Assembly: GCF_000388065.1 (NCBI RefSeq)
Contig: NW_009242974.1
Location: forward strand, 2,759,835 to 2,788,441
Direction of reading: 5' to 3'
Origin: Fonticula alba
Lineage: Eukaryota > Opisthokonta > Rotosphaerida > Fonticulaceae
Length of the DNA: 28,607 nt
A program made the translations under genes and the position numbers. Under the pieces are notes generated by a model. It searched no databases. It had not been told where the DNA came from and saw only the letters and a program-made list of their open reading frames with translations. Below are positions 8,971 to 19,275 of this stretch, piece by piece. Numbering within the stretch: position 1 is the stretch's first letter; every line of letters begins with the position of its first letter.

Positions 8971-11059
8971 CAAGGACAATATGATCAACAAACACAATGG
9001 CAGTGCAGCAGTAGCAGCAGCGGTGCCGAAGGCGAGACAAGAGAGGAAACCTCAAAGAGAGGAATGTCCGGGTGCTTTGACGTACGGCGTCAGCGTATCC
9101 ATCATGGAGAGGCAAATGCGCGTGCTGGGGGCCATGCCGGCGGCGGCGGCACCACCGCCATAGGCATCCGAGAAGGACTGCATCTCGGAGGTGATGCTGA
9201 TCAAGTGTGCCACACGGGACTCCTCGAGCTCGGGCAAGGCGCACGGAACCAGCTCAACGCCAGTTCGATCGCGCAAAATCCTCAAGAAGGCGCGAGGACC
9301 CTCAACACAGGCACTCTCAAACACATGGCGGAAGTAGTGCCGCGGGATGCCGATGCGCACGCCGGCCAGGCTGCCGGCCAGAGTGTCGGACTTCAGACGC
9401 AGGGCCGCGCGAACCCCGGCCAGATGCGGAGTCGGCTGCAGAGACACCACCGGATCGACGCCAGCCGGGTCGGGGCCTGCCATGGCCAGGTACCCGGCGG
9501 CCAGGTCGGCCACATTCGTGGCCAAAGGGCCCGCATGACCGACCGAGCACACCAGCGGCACCGCCCCGGCCTCGGAAACCCGGCCGAAAGTCGGCTTCAA
9601 GCCCCAAATGCCACAGAAGGAGGCCGGGATGCGGACCGACCCGCCGCCATCGGCTCCGACTCCGAGTGGGCACAGCCCGGCCGCCACGGCGGAGGCAGTG
9701 CCCGAGGAGGAGCCCCCGGTTGCGAAGCCCAATGCCCGGGGATTGACCGGGGTCCCGTGGTGAATGTTGGTCCCGGTCACGCCCAGTCCCAGCTCATGCA
9801 TGTTCGTCTTGCCCACAAGCAGGGCCCCAGCCCGACGGAGGAGGGCCACGCATGCTGCCTCCTCCGAGCCTGGGGTGTCCCCCTGCAGGCCGAACTCCCC
9901 CGGGGCCCCGGTCAAGACGCATGAGCCGCCCGTCGTCAAGGGATAGGCACTCTGGCGGAATTCATCCTTCACGCATACCGGCACTCCATCCAGCGGAGAG
10001 AGGGGGCTGCCAGCGCGCCAGCGGCTGGCAGATGCCTCGGCCTGGGCCAGCAGGTCCGCTTCATTGATGGCCACGAAGGCACGGAGGTTTTCCCCCGCAG
10101 AGCCCTGAGCACGAGCCAGGAAGGACTATGATTCCCGGCCGGCGCGCAGACAGGGAGGAGCAGGTTAGAAAGAGGCCACTCCCGCCCTCCCACCCGCCTC
10201 CCCCTCAACAAAAGCACCGGAACCACGCCCCCTGATGCCCTTCCCACACGAACCTTGGCCACGTCCACTGGCGAAAGCTTGCCCGAGGCATATAGAGTAC
10301 GCAGCATGGCCGACGTTTCCGGGACAAAAGTGCCCTCAGATGCGCCAGATGGGACCCCAGGAGGGGCTTCCTCATCGGCAAACAGGTCGCGCAGCTGGCC
10401 CAGCGGGCCCCTGGCAGCTTGTGTCTGAGCCAGGGCCTTCTGAGCATGACTGCATGAGTAGCACCATCATGCACAAGCAGGGGGGCAAGGGGCGCGGTGT
10501 GTGTGTGTGTGTGTGTGTGTGTCCACTCGCAGGAGTTAGGCCTTTGTGGAGCATGTGGTCCCAGGGAGTGGGCGCCGTTTGAAACGCACGTCGGAAGAAC
10601 CAGAGGGAGGGCCGAGGGAGGGTCGCGTGGGCCGGTCTGTCGGAGGAGGAAGAGCTGGCCAAGTGGATTGCCCCGTGCACATGTGGGTGAGTGTCTGTGT
10701 GCGGACAGGCGGGAGGCTGACAGGCTGACGCATCCCATGCAGGCAGAGAGGATGCGAATGAGGACAAGCGTGTGTTTGGCGCGCACGTTGCTGTCGGTGG
10801 ACAGGCGGTTCTTCACCGGGGGGACGGTTTCGATGACCGGAGCAGCCAGGTCCAGCATCTTGCCGAAGAGAGATGGAGCATAAATATCCTGCAGGTCATA
10901 GGGGACGGCATCTAGCTCGGCATCGGTCGGGTCGGCTCCTCCATCGGGCAGCCAGTGCGTCAGGTGGTGATATGCATTGTGGGCCTGGTCAGCTGGCAAG
11001 GCCAGGATGTCCTCCAGGGCTGGTGGGCGGGCCTCATCACCAGGGGCAACCATGATCAT
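8218..11059 (-). CDS. Fatty acid amide hydrolase-like amidase-signature enzyme (4 exons)
   Basis: Predicted 694-aa amidase-signature serine hydrolase from exons 11059-10787, 10439-10254, 10125-9086 and 8803-8218. All junctions are phase-consistent, with donors GTGCGC, GTTCGT and GTACGT. The unusual Ser-cisSer-Lys triad is visible as Lys206 in CVKDEF, Ser292 in TGGSSSG and Ser316 in GADGGGSVRIP. The 24-residue spacing of the two serines equals that of plant FAAH. NMHELGLGVTG and the late VPSIVVPVGVDRQGRPLGLQL block also follow plant/amoeba FAAH more closely than bacterial GatA. It should hydrolyse N-acyl ethanolamides or related fatty amides, though substrate cannot be read from sequence. An N-terminal region of about 150 residues precedes the amidase domain, as in plant FAAH. 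The exact start is uncertain: ATGs at 11059 and 11053 are in frame and an upstream exon is possible. Confidence 0.9.
8847..8972. repeat. Interrupted CAG/CTG trinucleotide repeat in an intron
   Basis: About 125 bp of CAG triplets with interspersed AAC and GGC units on + lie wholly inside the third intron of the amidase gene (8804-9085). The transcribed strand therefore carries CUG-rich RNA. Flanking exons join in phase 2 across it (exon ends at 9086, next begins at 8803), so the poly-Ser, poly-Ala or poly-Leu readings of this stretch are not part of the protein. Confidence 0.9.
10497..10522. repeat. (GT)13 microsatellite in amidase intron 1
   Basis: A pure GT dinucleotide run in the first intron of the amidase gene (10440-10786). 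On the coding strand it reads CA, upstream of the acceptor at 10441-10440. Confidence 0.9.
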
Positions 11060-11708
11060 CCAATGGGGGGGAGGAGGGGGCGCAAGAAAAGGGCAGGGAA
11101 TGGGGAGGCGAAAGGGGGGGGGGGGGGGGGAGGAGAACCTTGAAGCGGCATCCTGCTCGTCGGTGCGCCGCCAGTCCTCTTGCAGAAGACTTTCCCCCTT
11201 GCACCGTCAGCCCCTTCGCCGACCACAGATGTAATAAGGCTCGCACCTCGCCGCTTCGGCTGCCTCTCAGAAGGCCGGTCATTTGCAGGACCTTGCCGCG
11301 GGGTCCCCCCCCTCCCGAGAAAATGCAGAAACTCCTGTGCGGAGGAGGTGAGGGATGCCCCTTGCGGTGCCGGCGAGACCGGCGGTCCTTCGCCGGCCCG
11401 TGTGGTGTTCGTCATGCCTGACCAAACCGACGCCCAAATCGGCCGCCCTTTTGGGGCGCAGCCCAGCTGGAATCCCACGTCCCCTGGTCGCCGCGGCTCT
11501 TGAGAATCCTGGCGCCCAGGGGGGAGGGGGTAGGCAGGCATCTGCCCCCCCGCCGCCCGGGGAGGCCAAGCAGCTAGGGAGGGGTCTCAGTTGTTCGCCA
11601 TGACCGTGGGATGCTGCCAACGCACAAGACGCGCCTTGTTTACGATCTAATGGGTTGGCACTTGGGCGCCGTTCTCCCCTGGTCCCCCGAGCCCTTGCCT
11701 GTGCTTGG

Positions 11709-11740
11709 CACACACACACACACACACACACACGCGCGCG
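11709..11740. repeat. (CA)n-(CG)n tract
   Basis: Alternating CA then CG dinucleotides over about 32 bp in the divergent spacer, a potential Z-DNA segment upstream of the methionine synthase reductase gene. Confidence 0.85.
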
Positions 11741-11924
11741 TCCGGTCCGCCGGGTTTACGTCCCCCCCGGTGAGGAGGCCCGCCCGCGGCTCGGGCTCGG
11801 GAGAAGCAGCATGCTCGATCTCCTCGCCACTCTCACGACGAGGGCCCACCGCTCGGGGGATGACCATGTGTTTCTCTGCCAAACATGCAGTCTCTGGGCC
11901 TCTGGGCCCGGGTGGGCGAGAATG

Positions 11925-11992
11925 TGGCCGTGTGTGTGGCCGTGTGTATGGCCGTGTGTGTGTGGCCGTGTGTATGGCCTTGTGTGCGGCCG
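11925..11992. repeat. Degenerate tandem repeat of GTGTGTRTGGCC-type units
   Basis: About five diverged units of 12-14 bp built from GTGTGT followed by GGCC lie in the upstream spacer of the methionine synthase reductase gene. No coding support was seen. Confidence 0.75.
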
Positions 11993-12240
11993 CTAGTTTG
12001 TCATTTGGGACGGCATTCACCATGTCACGGACCACCGACGACACACACCCCCCCCCCCCCCCCCCCCCCCCTGAACGCCAGCCCCCATTTAATAATTGAA
12101 CTCCGCCGCTTCTTGGGTCATTGTCACGGATCCCCCCCCCCCCCCCCCCCCCTCCTCACCCCCTCCTCTCCGCCTTCACCTTTTCCCTCGCCGAGTGTTC
12201 TGCGCGCCTCTTTGCCCTCCTCCCCTCCCCACTCGGCCCA

Positions 12241-15200
12241 ATGACCGCCGACCCTCGGACTCCGCCGCCCAACGCGGCTCTCTATGTATGGTATGCGTCG
12301 CAATCTGGCAACGCCGAAAGCATCGCCCGTGGTCTCGCTGCCGAGGCTACCTCCCTCGGCTACCAGGTCACTACTAGCTCGCTGGATGATTCTCCCCTGG
12401 TCCGTGCTTGGCCGCTCATGGCTGTGTTCTCTCCCCCTCTATATATATCTCTCTCTCCTCCTTCCGGCCGGCTGACACCCTGCTCCCTCTTCCCTGTCTC
12501 TGCTCGTGCATTTTACTGGGCCTTTCTCTGCGTACATGGCCCGGGTGTCCATCGGGCATCTGCAGGTCCGTAGCAACGCCGAGTCCAGCCGGCATCTGGC
12601 GGTGATCGTCTGCTCGACAACCGGCGACGGCGAGGTCCCGGACAACGGAAACCGCTTCTACCGGAACCTGCGCAAGCGCACGCACGGCCCGGCTGCCTTC
12701 AGCCAACTCACCTATGGCCTCCTTTGTCTGGGTGATACGAACTATGATTCCTTCTGTGGCGGTGGGCGCCGGCTCAAGAAGGGTCTCGATCGGCTGGGTG
12801 CGGTTGAGCTCTGCCCCATCGGGCTGGCTGATGAGGTGACTGGGTATGTAAAAATGTCGTCCCTTTGCCATTCCCCTTTCTTCCCCCTTCTTCTCTCTAC
12901 TAACACACACTCTCGCAATCACGCCCATCACGCCCATCACGCCCATCACGCTCTTGCTCACTCAGACTCGAGACCGTCATGGACCCCTGGGTGGCTAACA
13001 TGTGGCCGCGGCTGGCGGAAGCCGCGCGCGCGGCCCTGCCCCCCGGCTGGTCCGAGGATGAGCTCAAGTCCGGGACCGAGGCTGCTGCTCAGCCTGATGC
13101 TGCCTCCGCGGCGGCGGTCACCACGCCCGAGGTGGCTTCCCCTGACACTGTGGCCGCCCCGATGACTGGCACTTTCACATGTGACATCCCAGCTGGCACC
13201 ATGGGTGTGGCAGTTGTGCCGCCGATTGATCCGGCCCTGCCGGGGCTCCCACGCCCGGAGGACCCGGTCCTCACGGAGCAAGAGCATGATGCTTGGGCTG
13301 CCAAGCTGGGTTTGCCGCGCTTGGCGGTTCCCCGGTCGGTGGCCATCTCTGTTGGCCGGGCCCCACGGCTGAGCGCCCTTCGACTGCATCCAACCATTGC
13401 CGGGGGGGCCCCGGCCGATGGTGCGCCCATCCGCTGGCGGCATCTGGAGCTCGGTACCATGATCCCTGTGGCCGCGCGCGTGGCCACCGCCCCCGGGGCC
13501 GTGCGGACGACCATCGAGCTGGCCTTGCGCATTGGCGACGGTTTTGGCGGCTTCGAGGCCACCGGCGAGCCGCGCCATGCTCCGGCCCTTGAGACTGGCA
13601 ATGATGCCCACCTGAGCCGCTGGCGCGGGGGCGATGCCATGGGCATCATTGCTCCCAATGATCGGTCCCTGGTGCTTGCCCTGTGTCAGCGACTTGGCGT
13701 GGACCCGCGCGAGCAGTTCCAGCTGGTGGCCCCGAGCCAGGCGTCCGCGCCGGCCGAGGAGCTTGCCGCCGCGGAGAACCCCCTGCCGCATGTCCCCTCG
13801 CCGGCCACCGCGCATGACATGCTTTCCTTCGGGCCGGAGCTGCGTGAGATGCCGCCGAAGGCGGCGATCCGGGCGCTGGCGGCCGAGGCCCCCACCGGGT
13901 CCTACTCACAGCGGATCCTCCTCTTCCTGTCCAGCCGCTCCGGGGTGGCGCTGTATAATGCCTGGCGAGCGGACTTCCGGCCGACGGTGCTGGATCTGCT
14001 GGCCCTGGCGCCGGAGTGTCGCCCTCCTCTGGCCCGGCTGCTTGAGATCCTCACGCCGCTGACGCCGCGGTACTACTCGGTGGCCGGGTTTGGCCGGTCG
14101 GCCGAGCCGAATGACCGGTCCGTCGTGCGGGTTCTTTTCAATGTCCTTCGCGATCAGACACCGGCTGGAGCCGCGCGCGCTGGCCTGGCCACCACTTGGC
14201 TGGAGGGGCTGCTCGGGGGTCCCGGGGCCCTGGCGGCCGGGCCCTTCGCCGAGCAGCCGGCCTCGCTGGTCGAGGGCCCGGAGCTTGGGACCGAGGTTCG
14301 CCCCGGCGGGGCGCTGGATGCCTCATGCGATTGGTCCCAGCTGGCTGGGCATGATGGGCAGCCGCTGCCGATGCCGGAGCTGGCGGCCTTCCTCCAGCCG
14401 TCGTTGCACTTCCGCCTGCCTCCGGCCGGGCAGGAGCGTCGGCCGCTGGTGCTTGTCGGCCCGGGCACCGGGGTGGCTCCTTTCCTGGCCTTTTTGCAGG
14501 AGCGCATGGCGGCGCTGTCCTCGCGCGGCCTGTTGCTTAATGCCGGGCCTGATGGGGCGCCGGTTTTCGGTCCGATTGTCATGTATGCCGGCTGCCGGGG
14601 CCTGGATGTGGACCTCCTCGGGGCGGATGTGCTGCTCAAGGCCCTGAAGGCCGGGGTGTTGACCCGGCTGTCGGTGTCGGTGTCGCGCCAGGCCGGCCCA
14701 CCGACCGGGACCCTGGCCGATGCGCCGGCCGGGTCCCTGCTGGGGACCGTGCATCATCTGCTGGCCCATCCGGCGGTGTTTGTTCGATACGGCGCGCATG
14801 TTTCCCATGCCATCAGCCTTGATGCTGACATTCTCCAGCCGCTGCTGCTGGGCGCGGGGCTGTCGGACGATGGCGGCCCGGACGCCGCGCGGACCTACGT
14901 CTGTGGGTGCGTGCTTGGTTTGTTCTTCCCCTTTGTCCCTCCACTTCTGCCAGGCCGTGCTGCCATGTGTTTCCTTCTGCCCTGGTGTCTTTTGTTGCCC
15001 CACTCCGCCATCCGGCTCCCCTTTTTGAGGCACGCTTTTAGGCTGACATCTTTCCCGTCCATCACAGCGATGCCGCGGCCATGGCAACCGGCGTGCGTCG
15101 GGCCTTTGCCGGCGTGCTTGCCGGTGTTCGAACCTTCGCCGACAGTCTCCCGGCCCAGGAGACCCTGGAGCCGCTGGGGCCGGAAGATGAGGCCTCCGTG

Positions 15201-15269
15201 GCCGAGAATCTCACGGCCATCCTCCAGTGGACTCGGCGCCAGCGTTACGTGCAGGACATTTGGACTTAG
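12241..15269 (+). CDS. MTRR: Methionine synthase reductase, diflavin (4 exons)
   Basis: Predicted 859-aa diflavin reductase from exons 12241-12399, 12566-12843, 12966-14906 and 15068-15269. It passes NADPH electrons through FAD and FMN to reactivate cobalamin-dependent methionine synthase. The FMN/flavodoxin domain (1-165) shows YASQSGNAESIA, CSTTGDGEVPD and GLLCLGDTNYDSFCGGG. The FCGGG loop and GLETVMDPWVANMWPRL are specific matches to MTRR rather than P450 reductase or Tah18. The FAD domain has RYYSVAG near 513. The NADPH domain has GPGTGVAPFLAF near 645 and TYVCGDAAAMA. The C-terminus RYVQDIWT keeps the MTRR penultimate aromatic Trp. Introns are phase 0, 2 and 2, with donors GTCCGT, GTATGT and GTGCGT. 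It is longer than animal MTRR (about 700 aa) because of Ala/Gly/Pro-rich linkers at about 166-260 and 535-590. Its presence implies a B12-dependent MetH elsewhere in the genome. Confidence 0.94.
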
Positions 15270-15769
15270 AAGAGGGGTGCCACTTGAAGCGGGAATGTCG
15301 GCCTTTTTTGCTGCCCCCCCCCCCCTCCTTCACTTCCGTGTGCTCCTCCTCGTCTCGTGCTGGGCCACGAAATCCCATGGGAAATGCAAGTGTGGACCTT
15401 CCGTTTGCTCGTCCCTCCCCCTCCCGCGCATGAAGTATAGAACCCCCATGACCACACAAGAGCCGTTTCCTTCCCCCACTTGCCCCCTCCCATTCCCCCT
15501 CCCGCAGAAGGAGCACAGCCAAGTCGGCCCGTCTAGGCGGGGAAGAGGAGGTGGTAGACCCGAATATTGGGAGATGACAAGTGTGCTGAGCAAATGCGGA
15601 GGCCATGTAAATATATATACATCCATGCATGCATGAATATGTGTGAGCACGAGAGGGGGAGGGAGAGGGAGAGAGAGAGAGAGAGGGAGAGAGAGAGAGA
15701 GAGCACCAGACCCATCTATCAAGGGTAAGGTCAAGGGAAAAGGGTAAGAGGAACCCCCAACACCCTGCT
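15270..15769. other. Convergent spacer, MTRR / CCCH-W2 gene
   Basis: A 500-bp spacer. It contains an AT-rich island at about 15607-15640 with TAAATATATATAC and CATGCATGCATG, the most AT-rich point nearby. It may serve as a 3'-end element for either or both convergent genes. A (GA)n tract follows at 15655-15702. No gene was recognised. Confidence 0.5.
15655..15702. repeat. (GA)n / GGGAGA purine tract
   Basis: About 48 bp of GA and GGGA units on +, lying in the convergent spacer 70-115 bp past the stop codon of the minus-strand CCCH-W2 gene. Confidence 0.85.
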
Positions 15770-18700
15770 TCACTCGGAGGAGTCGGTGGTTTCGGCGTCG
15801 GCAATGAGCAGCCACTCCGCAAAGCGCAGGAGCACATGGCGGAAAAGACCGCCCTCGGTGGCGCCGGGTCGGGTGCCAGGAAGAATGATGGGTGGCAGCT
15901 GGGCCCACGAGTGGAAGGCATGCTCATCGACCACCTCCTGATCGTAGAGCTGGTGTGCCAGCAGGAGGATCTCCTTGGAGCCGGACCACAGGCCGAAGGC
16001 GGCACTCCGCTGGCAGGCGGCCACTTCCTCGGGCGAGGCGCCCGCCGGGGGCAGAGGAATGACCGCCGCCTCGGCGGCCTCCAACTCAAGCAGGAAGGAG
16101 ATCTGCAACGAGGGGGAGTTGATGAAGCGCCGGATGAGGTCCAGGCGTTGAGTGAGGATGTCCCCGGCGCCGGGGATCGGCTTGTCCGTGGTATTCCGGC
16201 GTTCGGACCAGACAATGGCCTGGATCAGGCCGCCCAGGAGGACGGCCTGCGAGCCGAGGGCCGTGGCCGAAGAGGTGGCCCCCGAACCGAGGGCCGAAAA
16301 GGAGCTGTGCGCCGCGGCAATGTTCCGGTACAGGGTGTTGGCATTCGGCGACTCGAGAGTCCGCGCGTCCAGCAGATAATGTGCAAAGGAGGTGGCCGGC
16401 CGGCGGGAGGCATGCACTGGCGAAGGGCGCGAGGGCCGGGAAGGGGACTCGGTGGAGTCGTCGTTTCCGGCGGCGGCGGCGGCCGACCCAGCACCGGCAC
16501 CGGCACCGGCACCGGCACCGGCACCGGCACCGGCACCGGCACCGGCACCGGCACCGGAGGCGGGGGCACCGGTGCCCCCGAGACTGAAGGATTGGAAGAG
16601 GGTTTCCAGCTGGGTGGGGGCTTTCCCGGGGGAAGGAGCAGCATCAGCGGAAGTGGAGGTGGAAGACCCCCCAGTCATTGGGGCCAGGGGGGTGCCGGAG
16701 GCAGGGCGCCGAGGCGCCGAAGCACTGCCAGCCGGGAGGGATCCCGATGGGGGGGTCTTGCCGGGGGGAACCGACGTCGGGAGGGGAGGCGGGCGGGACC
16801 GGGCCCCGGGAGTCGTGGGCAACAGATTCAGGAACAACGGGGACGAGGCAAAGGCCGATGGGGGTGCCACGGGGGTGGCCGGGGCGGACATCGCGGCCGC
16901 AGACGAGCCCTTCGCCACACTGGGGCCCGAGACGGAGCTGGCCGCCGAGGTGGAGGACCGGGCGCCCGGGGAGGGCCATTGGGCATGGTTGCTGGAGCTG
17001 AGTGGCGAGTCGGCCGGCGAGTGGCCAGAGGAAAAGGCACGCCCCGGCCGGAGGTCCCGGCGATCGTGGCGGAAGTCCCGATAGTCGCGACTGGTCTCGG
17101 TGTTGCTCCGGAAGTCCCGGGCCCCGTCGATGCCATTGCCGCGGAAGTCTCGGCCGACGTCGCTGCTGCGGAAGTCCCGGCCATCAACCGCGCCGCGAGG
17201 GTCGCGCGCATCGCCGGCACCCCGGAAGTCCCGGCCATCGATGGGACCACGGAAGTCCCGGCTGCTCTCGGGACGGCTGCCAGTGCGGAAGTCACTGCGG
17301 AAGTCGCTGCGGAAGTCGCTGCGGAAGTCCCGGTGACTGCTGCTGATGCTACCGCCGCTCCCGCGGAAGTCCCGAGAGGAGTCACGGCCATCGCGGGTGA
17401 AGGAGGCGGGCGGCTGGCCGGGGCTGGGCGACCGGTGTGAGCCGAAGGGATCCATATGGCTGGCTCCTGCGCTCGACTGGGGACGAGTGGGGGCACGGGT
17501 GGATGGGCCCCGACCGGGTGGCATGGGGCGCAACTCGCCTGGGCCGTGGGCATATGGACAGGTCCGGCCTCGGGTACACACGCCGGAGCGATCGAAATTC
17601 TGCGAACAGGGGAGAAGTCGCCATGAGGAAGCCGGTCAGCAAGAGGGAGATAGAGAGGAAGAGAGGGAGAGGGGGAGAGAGGAAGAGAGGGAGAGGGGGA
17701 GAGAGGGAGAGGGGGAGAGAGAGGGAGAGAGGGAGAAAAATGGGGCAAGGATGACAGGCAAACCCCAGGACGCACTCGACAGGCGCTGGTCCGGTATGTG
17801 CGGCTCGCAATCTGCTGGTCAACCTCCTGAGTAACGACAGGCGGAAAGGGAGGGAAGAAGGGGAGGGGAGGGGGGCAGGGGGTTGGTAAGTAGGAGGGAG
17901 GGAGTGGGAGAGGGACAGAGAAAAGAAAGTGTCCCAAGACCCTGATGATCAGCAGGAGACACACGCACGGGGCTGAAATCACAGAAAACATAGCCCTCAT
18001 GAAGGCGGCTGCCAATCATCTCCGAGCAGAACTGCCCGAAGAGAGTTCGAATATTGCTGTATGTAATGCTGAGAAGGCCGGAGAAGGCGCGGGGGGCGCA
18101 CATCAAAGGGCGAGGGGGAGGAGGAGGAGGGGAGGAGAAGGTGAGCACCGGGGACAGGGGAAGAGGGAGGGAGAAGGGGTCCATCAGCCAGGCAAGGGAG
18201 CACACGCACATCTTATTGACGTCAGCCATGGGGCGCCACTGAATCCTGACATTGTTCGAGTCGGGGATGAGCTTCAGCGAGGTGCGGAAGCTGGCATGAG
18301 CCAGAAAGAAGGTGATCGGACTGGTGTCTCCGCTCTCCGTGAGAATGCTAGGGAGGGTGGCGGGTGAAGCAGCGGTAAGAATCGGGCACGGGGGCACATG
18401 TGCGAGGAACCAAAGACCCCAGGGGAGGCAGGGACTCGAGCGGTGGGGGAGCGAGGGGGGGGGGGGGGGGNNNNNNNNNNGGGAGGGAGGGAGGAAATGT
18501 ACCGAGAGCTCGAGGGGGGGACATATTCGATGTGAAGGTTGCTGGAGGAGAAGCCAAAGAGCTCCTCCACCTCGCGCACTACCGAGGAGAGGCAGTCGGC
18601 CGAGGGGCGCACCGGCCTGGGGCAGGGCGAGGCACAGCGATGGGGGGAGGAGCACACGTAAGTAAGTGCACGGGGAGGGGGCAGATGAGCGCGGACCAGG

Positions 18701-19022
18701 CGGGCGACCGACAAAGGCAGGGCAAGATGCGGCGCGCAACGAACACCTTGGGGAAGAAGAGCTGGGACGACGGATCGAAGGGATCATAGCAGAGGAGAAA
18801 CTCCACGAGACCGCGATCGAGAATCTCCGCCGGGCGGAAGCGCGCCGGCTGGGTGAAGCGCTGTGCGAGGTTACCGGGCGCTGGCGCGCCGTCAGAAGAG
18901 GCAGAATAGTAGGGTGAAGCGGGGCTGTGACCGGCGACGGCCGAGGAGGGGATGGATGCGCTGGGGTTCACACGGTAGATGATGAGGGCAGAGTACTTCT
19001 CCGTCGATGAGCGATGGTCCAT
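15770..19022 (-). CDS. CCCH zinc-finger protein with DFR repeats and C-terminal W2-like domain (6 exons)
   Basis: Predicted 836 aa, exons 19022-18745, 18616-18503, 18347-18210, 18068-17969, 17826-17776 and 17599-15770, all phases consistent. Residues 1-210 form a region I do not recognise. A single CCCH finger spans the exon 5/6 junction: Cys226-x8-Cys235-x5-Cys241-x3-His245, led by RTYRTSAC and followed by GPGELR, the layout of tristetraprolin-type mRNA-binding fingers. Next is a basic low-complexity region with 11 DFR motifs (about 300-410), a Ser/Pro/Ala-rich linker and an (Ala-Gly) run. The C-terminus (about 631-836) is helical. Its end, with ILLLAHQLYDQEVVDEHAF and FAEWLLIADAETTDSSE, resembles the W2/eIF5C HEAT domain of eIF4G, eIF5 and eIF2B-epsilon. 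The start ATG has a strong context (cacaccATGG). A role in mRNA binding plus translation control is inferred. An N gap sits in intron 2. Confidence 0.82.
16491..16556. repeat. (GCACCG)11 hexanucleotide repeat, coding (Ala-Gly)n
   Basis: Eleven exact GCACCG units on + encode an alternating Gly-Ala run on the minus strand within the linker of the CCCH-W2 protein (about residues 575-597). The hexamer keeps the frame, so length variation would be tolerated. Confidence 0.95.
17050..17380 (-). repeat. Coding repeat region with DFRS/DFRG motifs
   Basis: Within the last exon of the CCCH-W2 gene, 11 copies of Asp-Phe-Arg recur at irregular spacing. Four are in a tight 12-bp tandem array at about 17284-17335 (CGGAAGTCGCTG on +). 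The mixture of Arg, Asp, Phe and Gly resembles RNA-binding, condensation-prone low-complexity segments. Confidence 0.9.
17635..17742. repeat. GAGAGGGA-type purine repeat in CCCH-W2 intron 5
   Basis: Degenerate GAGAGGGAGA units on + give a long CT-rich tract on the transcribed sense. It forms the polypyrimidine stretch of the intron at 17600-17775, upstream of the acceptor at 17601-17600. Confidence 0.85.
18471..18480. other. Assembly gap (10 N)
   Basis: Ten N bases follow a G run (about 18457-18470) inside the second intron of the CCCH-W2 gene (18348-18502). True size is unknown. Flanking exons are unaffected and join in phase 2. Confidence 0.98.
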
Positions 19023-19275
19023 GGTGTGCGTGCGGGGGACGAGTGAAAAGACGGGGCGGGGGAGGAGGGGGGAATGGAGGGAGGGGGAGAAGGAGGGGGA
19101 GGAGAGAGAGGGTGGGGGGGGGGAGGGGGGCGGAAAGTGGGGCAGGGGGGGGTGTTGGGAAGAAGTAGAGAAGGCGGGGAGAAGAAGGGAGAGACCTCGG
19201 CCCAGTCGGTGCTGGCGCGTCGCCGCTCGCGGACTCCGAGTCTGCAAAGGGACTTTTCAGGCAACACCTTGCGGC

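Larger units (their letters stand above)
11060..12240. other. Divergent promoter region, amidase / methionine synthase reductase
   Basis: A 1,181-bp spacer. The left edge has a G run at about 11116-11130, pyrimidine-rich on the amidase sense strand. A minus-strand stretch at about 11150-11225 has a protein-like frame (GESLLQEDWRRTDEQDAAS) ending in CAAG-GTTCTC, but its phase does not match a clear acceptor, so it is not called an exon. Further right are a (CA)n-(CG)n tract (11709-11740), degenerate GTGTGGCC repeats (11925-11992), and C runs at about 12048-12070 and 12132-12151 before the start codon. Confidence 0.55.

Noticed and set aside
8801-9163. Poly-Ser/Asn or poly-Ala/Leu proteins from the CAG/CTG tract
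   Set aside because: The tract is intronic: joining 9086 to 8803 in phase 2 gives continuous amidase homology, so these runs are not translated.
9064-9924. 286-codon + frame opposite the amidase catalytic exon
   Set aside because: It is a composition shadow. The minus frame carries the full amidase signature and catalytic residues.
11925-11992. Regularly spaced repeats that might suggest a CRISPR-like array
   Set aside because: Units are short, degenerate and contiguous with no unique spacers, in a eukaryotic spacer. This is simple tandem repeat.
15110-15140. GTTCGAACC, resembling a tRNA T-loop
   Set aside because: It sits in the last MTRR exon with no acceptor stem or D-arm around it.
15836-17440. 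534-codon open frame on the + strand opposite the last CCCH-W2 exon
   Set aside because: It is Gly/Arg/Glu-rich and domain-free. Its Thr-Gly run comes from the GCACCG repeat read on the wrong strand. The minus strand has the CCCH finger and W2-like end.
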